Source: Actinobacteria bacterium 13_1_40CM_66_12 | GTDB taxonomy: Bacteria > Chloroflexota > Dormibacteria > Dormibacterales > Dormibacteraceae | Direction: 5' to 3' | DNA length: 13,122 bases | NCBI GenBank assembly: GCA_001917895.1 | Contig: MNEW01000053.1 | Span: 1-13,122 of the forward strand | Shown here: piece after piece, positions 1 to 7,039 of the stretch | Layout of the letters: each line of letters begins with the position of its first letter | How positions within the stretch are numbered: the first letter of the stretch is position 1 | Program-made: the position numbers and the translations under genes | Notes under the pieces: generated by a model | Told to the model about the DNA's origin: nothing | What the model saw: the letters and a program-made list of their open reading frames with translations, nothing else | Databases searched by the model: none

Positions 1-888
1 CGAGTTCTTCGCGGCGTCGCCGGTGAAGAAGCTCGCGGCCACGGTCGCGTCGTACCACATGGCAACCTTGCCGCTGTTGTATGCGTTCAGGCACTCGGTG
101 AATCCGGCGTTGCCTGCGCCCGGCTCGCCGGCCGACTTGAGGAGGTTCACGTAGAAGGTCACGGCGTCATGCCATGGCTGCGTCGTGAGCTGTGCGTTCC
201 AGTTCTGGTCGAACCAACGTCCACCGTAAGTGTTGACCACTGTGTCCAGCGGGGCCAGCTGCTCACCCCAGCCAGGGAGACCACGCAAGCAGATTCCGTT
301 GACGGTCGAGCTGTTGACCGCCTTCGCGGCCGCCGCCACCTGGTCCCACGTCGGGTGGTCCGGCATATTGACGCCCGCAGCGGACAGGAGGTCCTTGCGG
401 TACATCAGCATCGAGGACTCGCCATAGAAAGGCACCGCGTAGAGGTTGCTGTTGTAGCTGAGCGCCCCCCTGATGCCGGGTATGAGGTCGTCCGGCGCGT
501 AGGACGAATCCTTGGCGATGAATGGGCTGAGGTTCTCGATCCATCCCTTCTTGGCCCACAGAGGAACCTCGTACGTGCCGATCGTGAAGAGGTCATAGCG
601 ACCGCTCTTGGCCGCCACGTCCTGGGTCACCTGCTGCCGGAGCTGGTCCTCGGGCAGGGTCACGATATTGACCTTGATACCCGAGTGCGAGCTCTCGAAG
701 TCGGGGACGAGCTTTTTCAGGTCGGCCATCGAGGGGTTGTCGACAGCCGCCAAAGTGATCGTGCTCGCGCTGCTGCCACCGCCCCCTCCGGCGCCCCCAG
801 AACACGCGGCGCCTGCCAGAGCAATCAGGAGCCCGAAGATCGGTATGGCCAGGCGCCGGTTCGAGGATCGAAGATTCCTACCATCCAT
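1..888 (-). CDS. SmoE-like sorbitol/mannitol ABC transporter substrate-binding lipoprotein (3' end outside window)
   Basis: This is the extracellular solute-binding lipoprotein of a carbohydrate ABC importer. The 296 visible residues start at ATG 888, preceded at 6 nt by AGGGGTGA (902-895). A short basic N-terminus and hydrophobic core (about residues 13-28) end in a lipobox-like AGAAC with Cys29, followed by a Gly/Ser-rich linker. The mature part reads as a bacterial family 1 binding protein. Segments such as YDLFTIGTYEVPLWAKKGW, YAVPFYGESSMLMYRKDL, GICLRG and MWYDATVAASF match, from memory, the polyol-binding SmoE/MtlE proteins of Rhodobacter-type smo operons. These family proteins are usually about 430 residues, so roughly 130 residues lie off the left edge, and the permease genes would be expected beyond. 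The gene diverges from a LacI repressor and kinase gene, which fits polyol uptake. The family is certain; the exact polyol is inferred. Confidence 0.93.
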   Translation of the reverse strand, partial: MDGRNLRSSNRRLAIPIFGLLIALAGAACSGGAGGGGGSSASTITLAAVDNPSMADLKKLVPDFESSHSGIKVNIVTLPEDQLRQQVTQDVAAKSGRYDLFTIGTYEVPLWAKKGWIENLSPFIAKDSSYAPDDLIPGIRGALSYNSNLYAVPFYGESSMLMYRKDLLSAAGVNMPDHPTWDQVAAAAKAVNSSTVNGICLRGLPGWGEQLAPLDTVVNTYGGRWFDQNWNAQLTTQPWHDAVTFYVNLLKSAGEPGAGNAGFTECLNAYNSGKVAMWYDATVAASFFTGDAAKNS

Positions 889-946
889 GGAGAGTCACCC
901 CTTTTGAACAGGTTCGAGCCGCAGGCCGCCGCCTGCCGGCGTTCTC

Positions 947-958
947 GACAACGTTGTC
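947..958. promoter_or_regulatory. LacI-family operator O1 (GACAACGTTGTC)
   Basis: This is a perfect 12-bp inverted repeat with a central CG, the usual design of LacI/GalR-family operators, in which hinge helices insert at the central CpG. It lies between the divergent binding-protein and lacI genes. The assignment to the adjacent LacI protein is inferred from position and symmetry. Confidence 0.8.
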
Positions 959-984
959 AAAAGACAACGTTGTCAAGGTATAAC
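954..984 (+). promoter_or_regulatory. Possible promoter for lacI-kinase
   Basis: TTGTCA (954-959, 5 of 6 to TTGACA) is followed after 19 nt by TATAAC (979-984, 5 of 6 to TATAAT). The -35 hexamer lies inside operator O1 and the spacer contains O2. Spacing is long for sigma-70, so this is a candidate only. A transcript starting near 991 would have a leader of about 70 nt. Confidence 0.35.
963..974. promoter_or_regulatory. LacI-family operator O2 (GACAACGTTGTC)
   Basis: This is an identical second copy of the 12-bp perfect palindrome, offset by 16 bp from the first with a 4-nt AAAA-type spacer. It sits between the candidate -35 and -10 elements of the lacI promoter, so binding there should block polymerase. 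Confidence 0.8.
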
Positions 985-1051
985 ATGGGGCCGATGAAAA
1001 TGCAAGATGGCTTCGATTTGCCATCGGTGCGGCATGCCGCGTCCGGCTTAC

Positions 1052-1063
1052 TACAACGTTGAC
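1052..1063. promoter_or_regulatory. Imperfect third operator O3 at the lacI start
   Basis: TACAACGTTGAC matches the palindrome GACAACGTTGTC at 10 of 12 positions and overlaps the proposed TTG start of lacI. Another half-site, GACAACGT, follows at 1061-1068. It may be an auxiliary site 78-105 bp from the upstream pair, allowing looping or a roadblock on lacI itself. It is weaker than the two perfect sites and its role is inferred. Confidence 0.45.
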
Positions 1064-2099
1064 AACGTCCAAGCAGCCGACCCTCCGGAACCGATCGCGG
1101 CCGACCATGCGGGAGGTGGCGGCCGCCGCCAGGGTCAGCATCAAGACGGTATCCCGGGTCGTCAACGGCGAACCCGGGGTGACACGTCGGTTGAGCGAAC
1201 GCGTGTCCGCCGCGGTCGAGAAGGTGGGGTACCGGCACAACCTCACCGCGAGCAGCCTCCGGCGCACCGACGGCCGAAGCGCCAGCGTGGGCGTGGTGCT
1301 CGAGGACGTCGCGAACCCGTTTTCGTCGGCTCTGCACCGATCGATCGAGGACGTCGCCGTGGCGCGCGGAGTGCTGGTTTTCGCCGGCAGCTCAGACGAG
1401 GACGAGAATCGCGAGCGCGAGCTGATTGCTGCCTTCACCTCTCGACGGGTCGACGGCCTGATAATCCTGCCCGCCAGCCATGACCACACCTATTTGCTCA
1501 TGGAGCGCCGGGCCGGAACGGCGATCGTGTTCGTCGACCGGCCGCCATCGTTCTTCGACGCCGATACCGTCCTGGCCGACAACACGGAGGGAGTTCGCCG
1601 GGGCATTCGGCACCTCGTCGCCCACGGCCACCGACGGATCGGGTACCTCGGCGACCTGCACACGATCGCAACCGCGGCCGACAGGCACCGAGGTTTCATC
1701 GAGGAGGTCGCGGCCCAGGGTCTCGAGGTCGATGAGCGCCTTGTGCGGCTCGACGTGCGCGGGACCGAAGGTGCCGAGGCCGCGGTTTCCGAGCTCTTCG
1801 CGATGACCGAGCCGCCGACAGCTCTCTTCACGGGACAGAACCTCATCACCATCGGAGCCTGCAGGGCGCTCCGCCGCTTGAAGCTTCATCAGCGGGTCGC
1901 GCTGGTCGGCTTCGACGACATCCTGCTCGCCGACCTTCTCGAGCCCGGCATCACCGTCATCGCGCAGGACCCGGCGGCGATGGGCCGCATCGCCGCGGAG
2001 CTCGTGTTCCGCCGCCTCGACGGCGACCGGTCTCCGTCAGAGCATCACGTGGTCCCGACGACAATGATCGCCCGAGGTTCAGGCGAGATCCGGCCTTGA
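1059..2099 (+). CDS. LacI/GalR-family transcriptional repressor
   Basis: This is a 346-residue DNA-binding repressor, probably of the adjacent polyol genes. The N-terminal helix-turn-helix (about residues 15-38, with VAAAARVSIKTVSRVVNG) and hinge segment (TASSLRR) are standard for the family. A periplasmic-binding-protein-like effector domain follows (SVGVVLEDVANPF, GLIILPAS, VVFVDRP-type strands, RRIGYLG, ALVGFDD). Total length is normal for LacI proteins. The start is uncertain. TTG at 1059 is the only in-frame start giving a complete HTH, but it has no obvious Shine-Dalgarno sequence; ATG at 1107 would remove the beginning of helix 1. An in-frame TAA at 981 limits extension upstream. The TGA stop overlaps the TTG start of the kinase (TTGA), so the two are probably translationally coupled. 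Sugar- or polyol-responsive, autoregulated control through the upstream palindromes is inferred. Confidence 0.95.
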   Translation: MTTSKQPTLRNRSRPTMREVAAAARVSIKTVSRVVNGEPGVTRRLSERVSAAVEKVGYRHNLTASSLRRTDGRSASVGVVLEDVANPFSSALHRSIEDVAVARGVLVFAGSSDEDENRERELIAAFTSRRVDGLIILPASHDHTYLLMERRAGTAIVFVDRPPSFFDADTVLADNTEGVRRGIRHLVAHGHRRIGYLGDLHTIATAADRHRGFIEEVAAQGLEVDERLVRLDVRGTEGAEAAVSELFAMTEPPTALFTGQNLITIGACRALRRLKLHQRVALVGFDDILLADLLEPGITVIAQDPAAMGRIAAELVFRRLDGDRSPSEHHVVPTTMIARGSGEIRP

Positions 2100-3022
2100 T
2101 CGTCGTCTGCGGCGAGGCGTTGATCGACATCGTGCCGGCGGAAGACGGCACCCGGCGGCCGATGCCAGGCGGCGGCCCGTTCAACACCGCGCGAGCGTTG
2201 GCTCGCCTGGGCGCCCCCACCGCGTTCCTTGGGCGCCTGTCGACGGACGCGTTCGGTGTCATGCTGGCTCGGCAGCTCGAGGCGGACGGCGCCGACCTCT
2301 CGCTTGTCAGCTACGGGCCCGAGTCGACCACTCTGGCTGTCGCCGAGCTCGATGGCGACGGCCTCGCGGAGTACGACTTCTTCGTCAAGGGAACCTCGGC
2401 GCCGAATCTCACGCCGGAGATGCTCCCCACGACCCTGCCTGCCGAGGTGCGCGCCCTGCACATCGGCACGCTGGGCCTTGTGCTCGAGCCGATGGCATCC
2501 ACGCTCACTGAGATGGCGCTCCGCGAGGGCGACCACCGCCTGGTGATGCTCGATCCCAACATTCGATCGAACCTCGTGACCGACGCCAAAGAGTATCGCG
2601 AGCGCCTGGATGGGTTGATCGCGCGCAGCACGATCGTCAAAGCCAGCGAGACCGACATCGAATGGCTCTTTCCGGGGCTGGGCTCCGAGGCCGGCGCCGA
2701 CCGCCTGCTAGACCTCGGCGCCCGGCTCGTCCTGGTGACGTTGGGGCCGGCAGGCGCGATCGCGGCGGGCGCGAGCGGCCGGGTTCGCGTCGCGGCCCCC
2801 GAGGTCGAGGTGGTGGACACGATCGGGGCCGGCGACGCCTTTGGGGCCGCGGTGCTCGCGTGGCTGCACGATCACGACGCCTTGCGAGCCGACCTTGCGC
2901 TCGACCACGGGAAGCTCAAGTCAATGCTGAGCTTTGCCTGCCTGGTCGCGGCCATCACGTGCACGCGGGTGGGGGCGGATCCGCCGTGGCGGAGGGAGCT
3001 AGCCGAAAGCCCCTGGGTCTAG
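2096..3022 (+). CDS. PfkB-family carbohydrate kinase (probable fructokinase)
   Basis: This is a 308-residue cytosolic ATP-dependent sugar kinase of the ribokinase/PfkB superfamily. The N-terminal glycine-rich sugar-binding motif PGGGPFNTARALARLG is at about residues 24-39. DPNIR is at 153-157, VTLGPAGA at 214-221, and the second PfkB signature DTIGAGDAFGAA at 241-252, with Asp247 as the expected catalytic base. Length is typical. The start is TTG 2096, overlapping the lacI stop by 4 nt, with the reading MIVVCGEALIDIV matching the usual family N-terminus. Beside a SmoE-like polyol-binding protein, fructokinase is the best guess because sorbitol and mannitol dehydrogenases yield fructose. Other hexose or ketose substrates cannot be excluded. 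Its TAG stop overlaps the stop of the convergent gene, leaving no room for a terminator. Confidence 0.93.
   Translation: MIVVCGEALIDIVPAEDGTRRPMPGGGPFNTARALARLGAPTAFLGRLSTDAFGVMLARQLEADGADLSLVSYGPESTTLAVAELDGDGLAEYDFFVKGTSAPNLTPEMLPTTLPAEVRALHIGTLGLVLEPMASTLTEMALREGDHRLVMLDPNIRSNLVTDAKEYRERLDGLIARSTIVKASETDIEWLFPGLGSEAGADRLLDLGARLVLVTLGPAGAIAAGASGRVRVAAPEVEVVDTIGAGDAFGAAVLAWLHDHDALRADLALDHGKLKSMLSFACLVAAITCTRVGADPPWRRELAESPWV
3019..3022. other. Overlapping convergent stop codons sharing CTAG
   Basis: The kinase stop TAG (3020-3022, plus) and the flavoprotein stop TAG (3021-3019, minus) share the self-complementary tetranucleotide CTAG. The two genes end tail to tail with no intergenic space, so any terminator for either operon must lie inside the other coding sequence. 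Confidence 0.95.
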
Positions 3023-4713
3023 GCCTTGACGACCGGCGATGACAGCCGTTCGTGAACCAACCTGACCACCATCGAACCTTCGCCCACGGCGGTGGCGACC
3101 CTCTTGATAGAGCCATGCCGAACGTCGCCGGCCGCGAAAATCCCAGGCAGGCTCGTTTCCAGCAGCAGCGGGCTCCAGCCATCCGTCGGGGTCACGTCCG
3201 ACCCCGTCAGGATGAATCCGTCCTCGTCCACCTGAAGGCATTTGTTCAGCCAGTCCGTGTTCGGCTCGGCGCCGATGAACGAAAACAGTCCACACGCAGT
3301 CAGCTCCGTTCGTTTACCGTCCGCCGACTCGATCGCTACCGCCTCGAGCACGTTAGCGCCCATGAGCGCTTTGACCTGTGTCTGGTAGTGAACCGTGATT
3401 CGAGGATCGCGTTCGATCTGATCGATCAGGTAGCGCGACATGGTTGCGTCCAGCGAGGTGCCGCGGATGACGTGATGCACATCGAAGCGCCGGCTCAGGA
3501 AAACCGCCGCCTGCCCGGCCGAGTTGCCCCCGCCCACCACGACGACTGGTCCGGTGCACTTCTGCGCCTCGAGCTCGGTCGCGGCGTAATAGACACCTGA
3601 GCCTTCCAGCTCGGCGAGCCTCTCAACCGGCAGGCGCCTGTACCTCGCGCCTGTCGCCACCACGATCGCGCGCGCGGTCAACGTCCGGCCGTCTGAGAGC
3701 TCGACGGTGTGAACGCCGCCGACCGAGTTGAGCGCTTTGGCGCGCGATCCGACCAGGATGGCGGCTGAGAATTTCTCCGCCTGCAGCGCGGCTCGGGCGG
3801 CCAGCTCGGCGCCCGAAAGTCCTGCCGGAAAGCCGACGTAGTTCTCGATGCGCGACGAGGTGCCGGCCTGCCCGCCGACAGCGGCCGCTTCCACGACCAC
3901 CGTCGACAAGCCCTCCGATCCCCCGTAGACGGAGGCGGCCAGGCCCGCCAGACCGGCGCCGACAACCAGAAGGTCGCATGCGTCTTCTCGACCAGACGTA
4001 TCAGCCGAAATGCCGAACACCGCGGCGACCTCCGCGAGGGAGGGATTGCGCAGGATAGGCTGTCCGGCCACCAGCACGAGTGGGATGTCCGCGACGGTGA
4101 ATCCGAAATTTCGCAGCAGCGTTTCCGCGCGGGGGTCGGATTCGACGTCGATCCACGTGACGGCGACGCGATTGCGGGCCAGCAGGTCGCGGATCGTTCG
4201 GGTGGACTCGCTGAATCGAGATCCGATGACCTTCGGTCCCGTGCCCAGACGAAGTAGAAGCGAATGACGCAAAAGAAACGCCCGGATGACGATCTCGCTC
4301 AGCGTGATGTCTTCGGCGATGACGGTCCGGAGCTGATTGAGGGGCACGCGAAGGACTCGACTGGGTATGGTCGTCGTAGCCGTGACATAGGCGCCCTCGT
4401 TGCTGAGTATGTTCATGACGCCGACGAACTGTCCGGGATTGAAGGCGGTGCTGGTCGTCTCCGCTGATTCTCCGAAGTGCGCAACCGCTTCCACCTTGCC
4501 CGACAGAACAACCACGAAGTCGGAACCTCGTTGTCCTTCACGGAAGAGGACCACGCCTGCTGGAACGCTTTCTTCGACCCCATAACGACTCAGCTTCGCG
4601 ACCTGCGCGTCGTCCAGGATCGGAAATGCGCCCGCAAAGTCCTCTTCCTCCGCCTTCGCGCCCACGCGCTCCAGCGCCACCGTGATCGGAACAGGACGGG
4701 ACTCGGGTTCCAT
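3019..4713 (-). CDS. Cyclic-nucleotide-binding-like / thioredoxin-like / thioredoxin-reductase-like fusion flavoprotein
   Basis: This 564-residue, probably soluble NAD(P)H-dependent flavin oxidoreductase has three parts. Residues about 40-145 form a CNBD/Crp-like beta-roll (VPAGVVLFREGQRGSDFVVVLSG). Residues 160-235 are thioredoxin/glutaredoxin-like. Residues 247-564 are a class II thioredoxin-reductase fold with FAD motif GAGLAG (252-257), GGQAG near 280, NAD(P) motif GGGNSAG (394-400) and C-terminal GIFAAGD (524-530). The redox CxxC expected before the NAD(P) motif is replaced by AATE (377-380), and the thioredoxin-like domain has SRFSES where CxxC would sit. The CNBD phosphate-binding cassette (FVGVMNILSNEGAYVTATT) lacks the usual GE and Arg. 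I chose ATG 4713 because AAGAGGG lies 7 nt upstream; a longer start at 4833 would overlap the preceding gene by 91 nt. The domain architecture is known in databases as I recall; the electron acceptor is unknown. Confidence 0.9.
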   Translation of the reverse strand: MEPESRPVPITVALERVGAKAEEEDFAGAFPILDDAQVAKLSRYGVEESVPAGVVLFREGQRGSDFVVVLSGKVEAVAHFGESAETTSTAFNPGQFVGVMNILSNEGAYVTATTTIPSRVLRVPLNQLRTVIAEDITLSEIVIRAFLLRHSLLLRLGTGPKVIGSRFSESTRTIRDLLARNRVAVTWIDVESDPRAETLLRNFGFTVADIPLVLVAGQPILRNPSLAEVAAVFGISADTSGREDACDLLVVGAGLAGLAASVYGGSEGLSTVVVEAAAVGGQAGTSSRIENYVGFPAGLSGAELAARAALQAEKFSAAILVGSRAKALNSVGGVHTVELSDGRTLTARAIVVATGARYRRLPVERLAELEGSGVYYAATELEAQKCTGPVVVVGGGNSAGQAAVFLSRRFDVHHVIRGTSLDATMSRYLIDQIERDPRITVHYQTQVKALMGANVLEAVAIESADGKRTELTACGLFSFIGAEPNTDWLNKCLQVDEDGFILTGSDVTPTDGWSPLLLETSLPGIFAAGDVRHGSIKRVATAVGEGSMVVRLVHERLSSPVVKA

Positions 4714-4742
4714 TGGATCGCCCTCTTGGTGAGGGCGCCGGA

Positions 4743-5276
4743 TCAGTGTACGGTGCTGCTTGGAAACGCCTTCTCGCCCGCGCGGATCGGAACCTTCAGC
4801 CAGTTCTCCGCCGGCGGCAGCGGACAGTCCCACTCGGGGTTGTACGCGCAGCTCGGGTTATACGCGTAGTTGAAGTCGATCACGACCTCGTCACCGTGTG
4901 CGTGCAGCTCGAGATAGCGGCCCGCGCCGTACGTTTCCTTTCCGGACGTCGCGTCCCGAAAGGGCAGAAACAGGTCGTGCGAGCCCGCTGATGCATAGAG
5001 CGTCACCTGGGTGTCGACGCCATCGACCTGAAAATGAACGATCCCGAAACGCCGGTAGACCTGCTCCTGGCCGTTGGTTGTGGCCATGCGCACCTCCCCG
5101 GACTTAACGGCGCGGTCGACCTTGGCGCGAACCACGAGCTGTGGGTTCTCCTCAAAGTACTGAAGCCCGTGGAAGCTGTGCTGCTGCTGGTGCGTGAGCG
5201 GAGCCCGGTGGTCGTGCGCGAAGAAATCGTCTTTCTCGGCCCGGAAGCGCTGCAAATCGGTGACCTTCGCCACCAC
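4743..5276 (-). CDS. DUF1684 family protein
   Basis: This 177-residue protein belongs to the DUF1684 family, recognised from a characteristic run: RAEKDDFFAHDHRAPLT near the N-terminus, a central RFGIVHFQVDG segment, LFLPFRDATSGKETYGAGRYLE, then DFNYAYNPSCAYNP and CPLPPAENWLKVPIRAGEK at the C-terminus. No signal peptide or membrane helix is visible, so it is probably cytosolic. The biochemical function of the family is not established to my knowledge. The start is GTG 5276 (a second GTG follows directly at 5273). A purine-rich GAGGCGG lies rather far upstream, so the exact start is uncertain. It sits 44 nt after the aminotransferase-like gene and 29 nt before the flavoprotein fusion, all on the same strand, implying co-transcription. 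Confidence 0.88.
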   Translation of the reverse strand: MVAKVTDLQRFRAEKDDFFAHDHRAPLTHQQQHSFHGLQYFEENPQLVVRAKVDRAVKSGEVRMATTNGQEQVYRRFGIVHFQVDGVDTQVTLYASAGSHDLFLPFRDATSGKETYGAGRYLELHAHGDEVVIDFNYAYNPSCAYNPEWDCPLPPAENWLKVPIRAGEKAFPSSTVH

Positions 5277-5320
5277 ACCATCGACAACACCGCCTCGGCT
5301 GGGCTAATTCCCCTCGAGAA

Positions 5321-7009
5321 TCAACGGGCCAGAACGGTCGGGATCTCGTGCGGGAGCCAGAACCAGCGCAGAAGCTCGAAATCCGCGCTGAGCTGAACCG
5401 GCTCGGGGGTGGTGCGCGGAGCTGCCAGTATCCTGCGCGCCTCTTCGAGGTAGCGCGGAAGCGCCGACTCAGGCTCGAGGTGCCGGTGCGCCGACCGTGG
5501 CACGTTCGTGTCCAAGTAGCTGATGTCTCGCAGGCTGAGCGGCGGCTCGGGCGGTCCGGCGGCATGCGTCCAGAGTCCGGTGAGGGCGTCGAATCGGTAC
5601 TCGGGCAGAAGGCGCCAGCCCTCTGCAGCGACCATCTCGACCGCCTCGAGGATGAACTCGAACACCGCCTCGGAAATGAAGTAGTTGAAGTTGACGCGGA
5701 CCCATCCCGGCTTGATCCCCTCGCACCCGAGGCTGATCTCGCGCTCGAACTCGTGCGATTTCTCGAGATCGATGCCGAGCAGTCGATGCCCGTAGGGTCC
5801 GGCGCAAGAACAGCCCCCACGCGACTGGATGCCGAAGAGGTCGTTGAGCAGCGCGACCACGTAGTTGTGATGGAGGTAGCGGCCCTCGTGCCGCACCACG
5901 AACGACACGATCGACAGCCTGTCGAGATCGGGGTTACCGAGAATCTCGATATCGGGCCGGCGGCGCCAGCGCTCGATGGCGCGACGGATGAGAGACGCCT
6001 CACGGCGGCGGATCTCGGCGGCGCCGACCGCCTGCTTCAGCTGGAACACCAGGCCCGCGCGAATCGAATCCACGATGGCCGGCGTGCCCCCCTCTTCCCT
6101 GTGCTCGATGTCGGCCAGGTACACGTGCTCTGTGGGGTTGACGTAGGCGACCGTCCCGCCGCCGGGCACGCTCGGCACCCGGTTTCGAAACAGCTCACGC
6201 CGGGCCGCCAGCACCCCTGGCGTGCCCGGACCGCCGATGAACTTGTGTGGAGAGATGAAGACGGCGTCCAGATAAGGCTGGCTCGGCCCTCCTGAAGCCG
6301 TGCCCATCTCGATCTCCATGTAGGGCGCGGCAGCGGCAAAGTCCCAGAGCGAGAGTGCGCCATGGCTGTGAAGCACGACCGAGATCGCCCGCCAGTCGCT
6401 GATGATCCCGGTCACGTTGGAGGCGGCCGAGAAGCTGCCGATCTTGACCGGGCGGTCACGGTATCGGATGAGCTCTTCCTTCAGGTGCTGCTGATCGATG
6501 TGGCCGTCGTGGTCCTCGCGGATGACGACCACGTCCGCGATCGACTCCCGCCAGGGAAGCTCGTTGGAGTGGTGCTCGTAAGGGCCGATGAAGACGACCG
6601 GGCGTTCTGCCGCAGGGATCAGCGACGTGAAGTGGTAGCGATCGTCGAGGTCAGCGGGTATGCGCATGTTGAGGACGTCGATCAGGCGGTTGATGGCGCC
6701 GGTCGAACCGGAGCCGCAGAAGATGACGGCGTGTTCGTGGCTCGCGCCGAGTGCGGCGCGAATGATCTCGCGCGCCTCTTCTCGAAAACGTGTCGTCTGG
6801 AGACCGGTTCCCGAGGACTCCGTGTGAGTGTTCGCGTAAAGGGGGAGCACGACCTCACGGATGAATTCCTCGATGAAGGAGAGCGCCCGGCCGGACGCGG
6901 TGTAGTCGGCGTACGTGACGCGGCGCGGGCCGAACGGCCCCATCACCGCCTCGTCCTCGCCGATCACCGAGGAGCGGATCCGCTCGATCAGGTCCAGTTT
7001 GGCGCCCAT
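5321..7009 (-). CDS. Class V aminotransferase / cysteine-desulfurase-like PLP enzyme
   Basis: This is a 562-residue fold-type I PLP enzyme of the aminotransferase class V (NifS/SufS/Csd) superfamily. Visible landmarks are the N-terminal YADYTASGR, the cofactor phosphate-binding CGSGSTGAIN (98-107), YEHHSNELPWRE (144-155), Asp223 in LWDFAAAAPY for the pyridine nitrogen, and SPHKFIGGPGTPG with Lys256 as the Schiff-base lysine. RGGCSCAGPYG (397-407) has Cys400 and Cys402 near the expected desulfurase cysteine, and Arg438 lies in WVRVNFNYF. It is longer than typical SufS/IscS (about 400), with roughly 90 extra residues after position 470 that I cannot assign. ATG 7009 has AAGG about 8 nt upstream. 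The gene follows the response regulator by 30 nt. Whether it desulfurates cysteine, acts on another amino acid, or is a specialised lyase is not decided by sequence. Confidence 0.9.
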   Translation of the reverse strand: MGAKLDLIERIRSSVIGEDEAVMGPFGPRRVTYADYTASGRALSFIEEFIREVVLPLYANTHTESSGTGLQTTRFREEAREIIRAALGASHEHAVIFCGSGSTGAINRLIDVLNMRIPADLDDRYHFTSLIPAAERPVVFIGPYEHHSNELPWRESIADVVVIREDHDGHIDQQHLKEELIRYRDRPVKIGSFSAASNVTGIISDWRAISVVLHSHGALSLWDFAAAAPYMEIEMGTASGGPSQPYLDAVFISPHKFIGGPGTPGVLAARRELFRNRVPSVPGGGTVAYVNPTEHVYLADIEHREEGGTPAIVDSIRAGLVFQLKQAVGAAEIRRREASLIRRAIERWRRRPDIEILGNPDLDRLSIVSFVVRHEGRYLHHNYVVALLNDLFGIQSRGGCSCAGPYGHRLLGIDLEKSHEFEREISLGCEGIKPGWVRVNFNYFISEAVFEFILEAVEMVAAEGWRLLPEYRFDALTGLWTHAAGPPEPPLSLRDISYLDTNVPRSAHRHLEPESALPRYLEEARRILAAPRTTPEPVQLSADFELLRWFWLPHEIPTVLAR

Positions 7010-7039
7010 CCCGTCAACCTTAGGCGCCGGCCGGGCTCC

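Larger units (their letters stand above)
889..1058. promoter_or_regulatory. Divergent regulatory region between the polyol-binding protein gene and lacI
   Basis: This 170-nt non-coding gap separates two divergent genes. It contains two perfect 12-bp palindromes, and a third imperfect copy overlaps its right end. On the plus strand a possible sigma-70-like promoter is TTGTCA (954-959) with TATAAC (979-984), spacing 19 nt. On the minus strand each palindrome flank also supplies a TTGACA (960-955 and 976-971), but I find no convincing -10 at standard spacing from either. A weaker minus-strand alternative is TATACC at 982-977 with TTGCAT at 1005-1000. Both promoters probably lie within or next to the operators. 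Confidence 0.6.

Noticed and set aside
169..1062. Long open frame on the plus strand (297 codons) antisense to the binding-protein gene
   Set aside because: It is Arg/Ala-rich low-complexity translation with no family resemblance, fully opposite a clear SmoE-like gene and crossing the operator region. It is a GC-rich shadow frame.
4714..4833. 40-residue N-terminal extension of the flavoprotein fusion
   Set aside because: It would overlap the DUF1684 gene by 91 nt, and a good ribosome site precedes ATG 4713.
5152..6003. 283-codon minus-strand frame overlapping DUF1684 and the aminotransferase
   Set aside because: It is Ser/Arg-rich out-of-frame reading of the two recognised genes.
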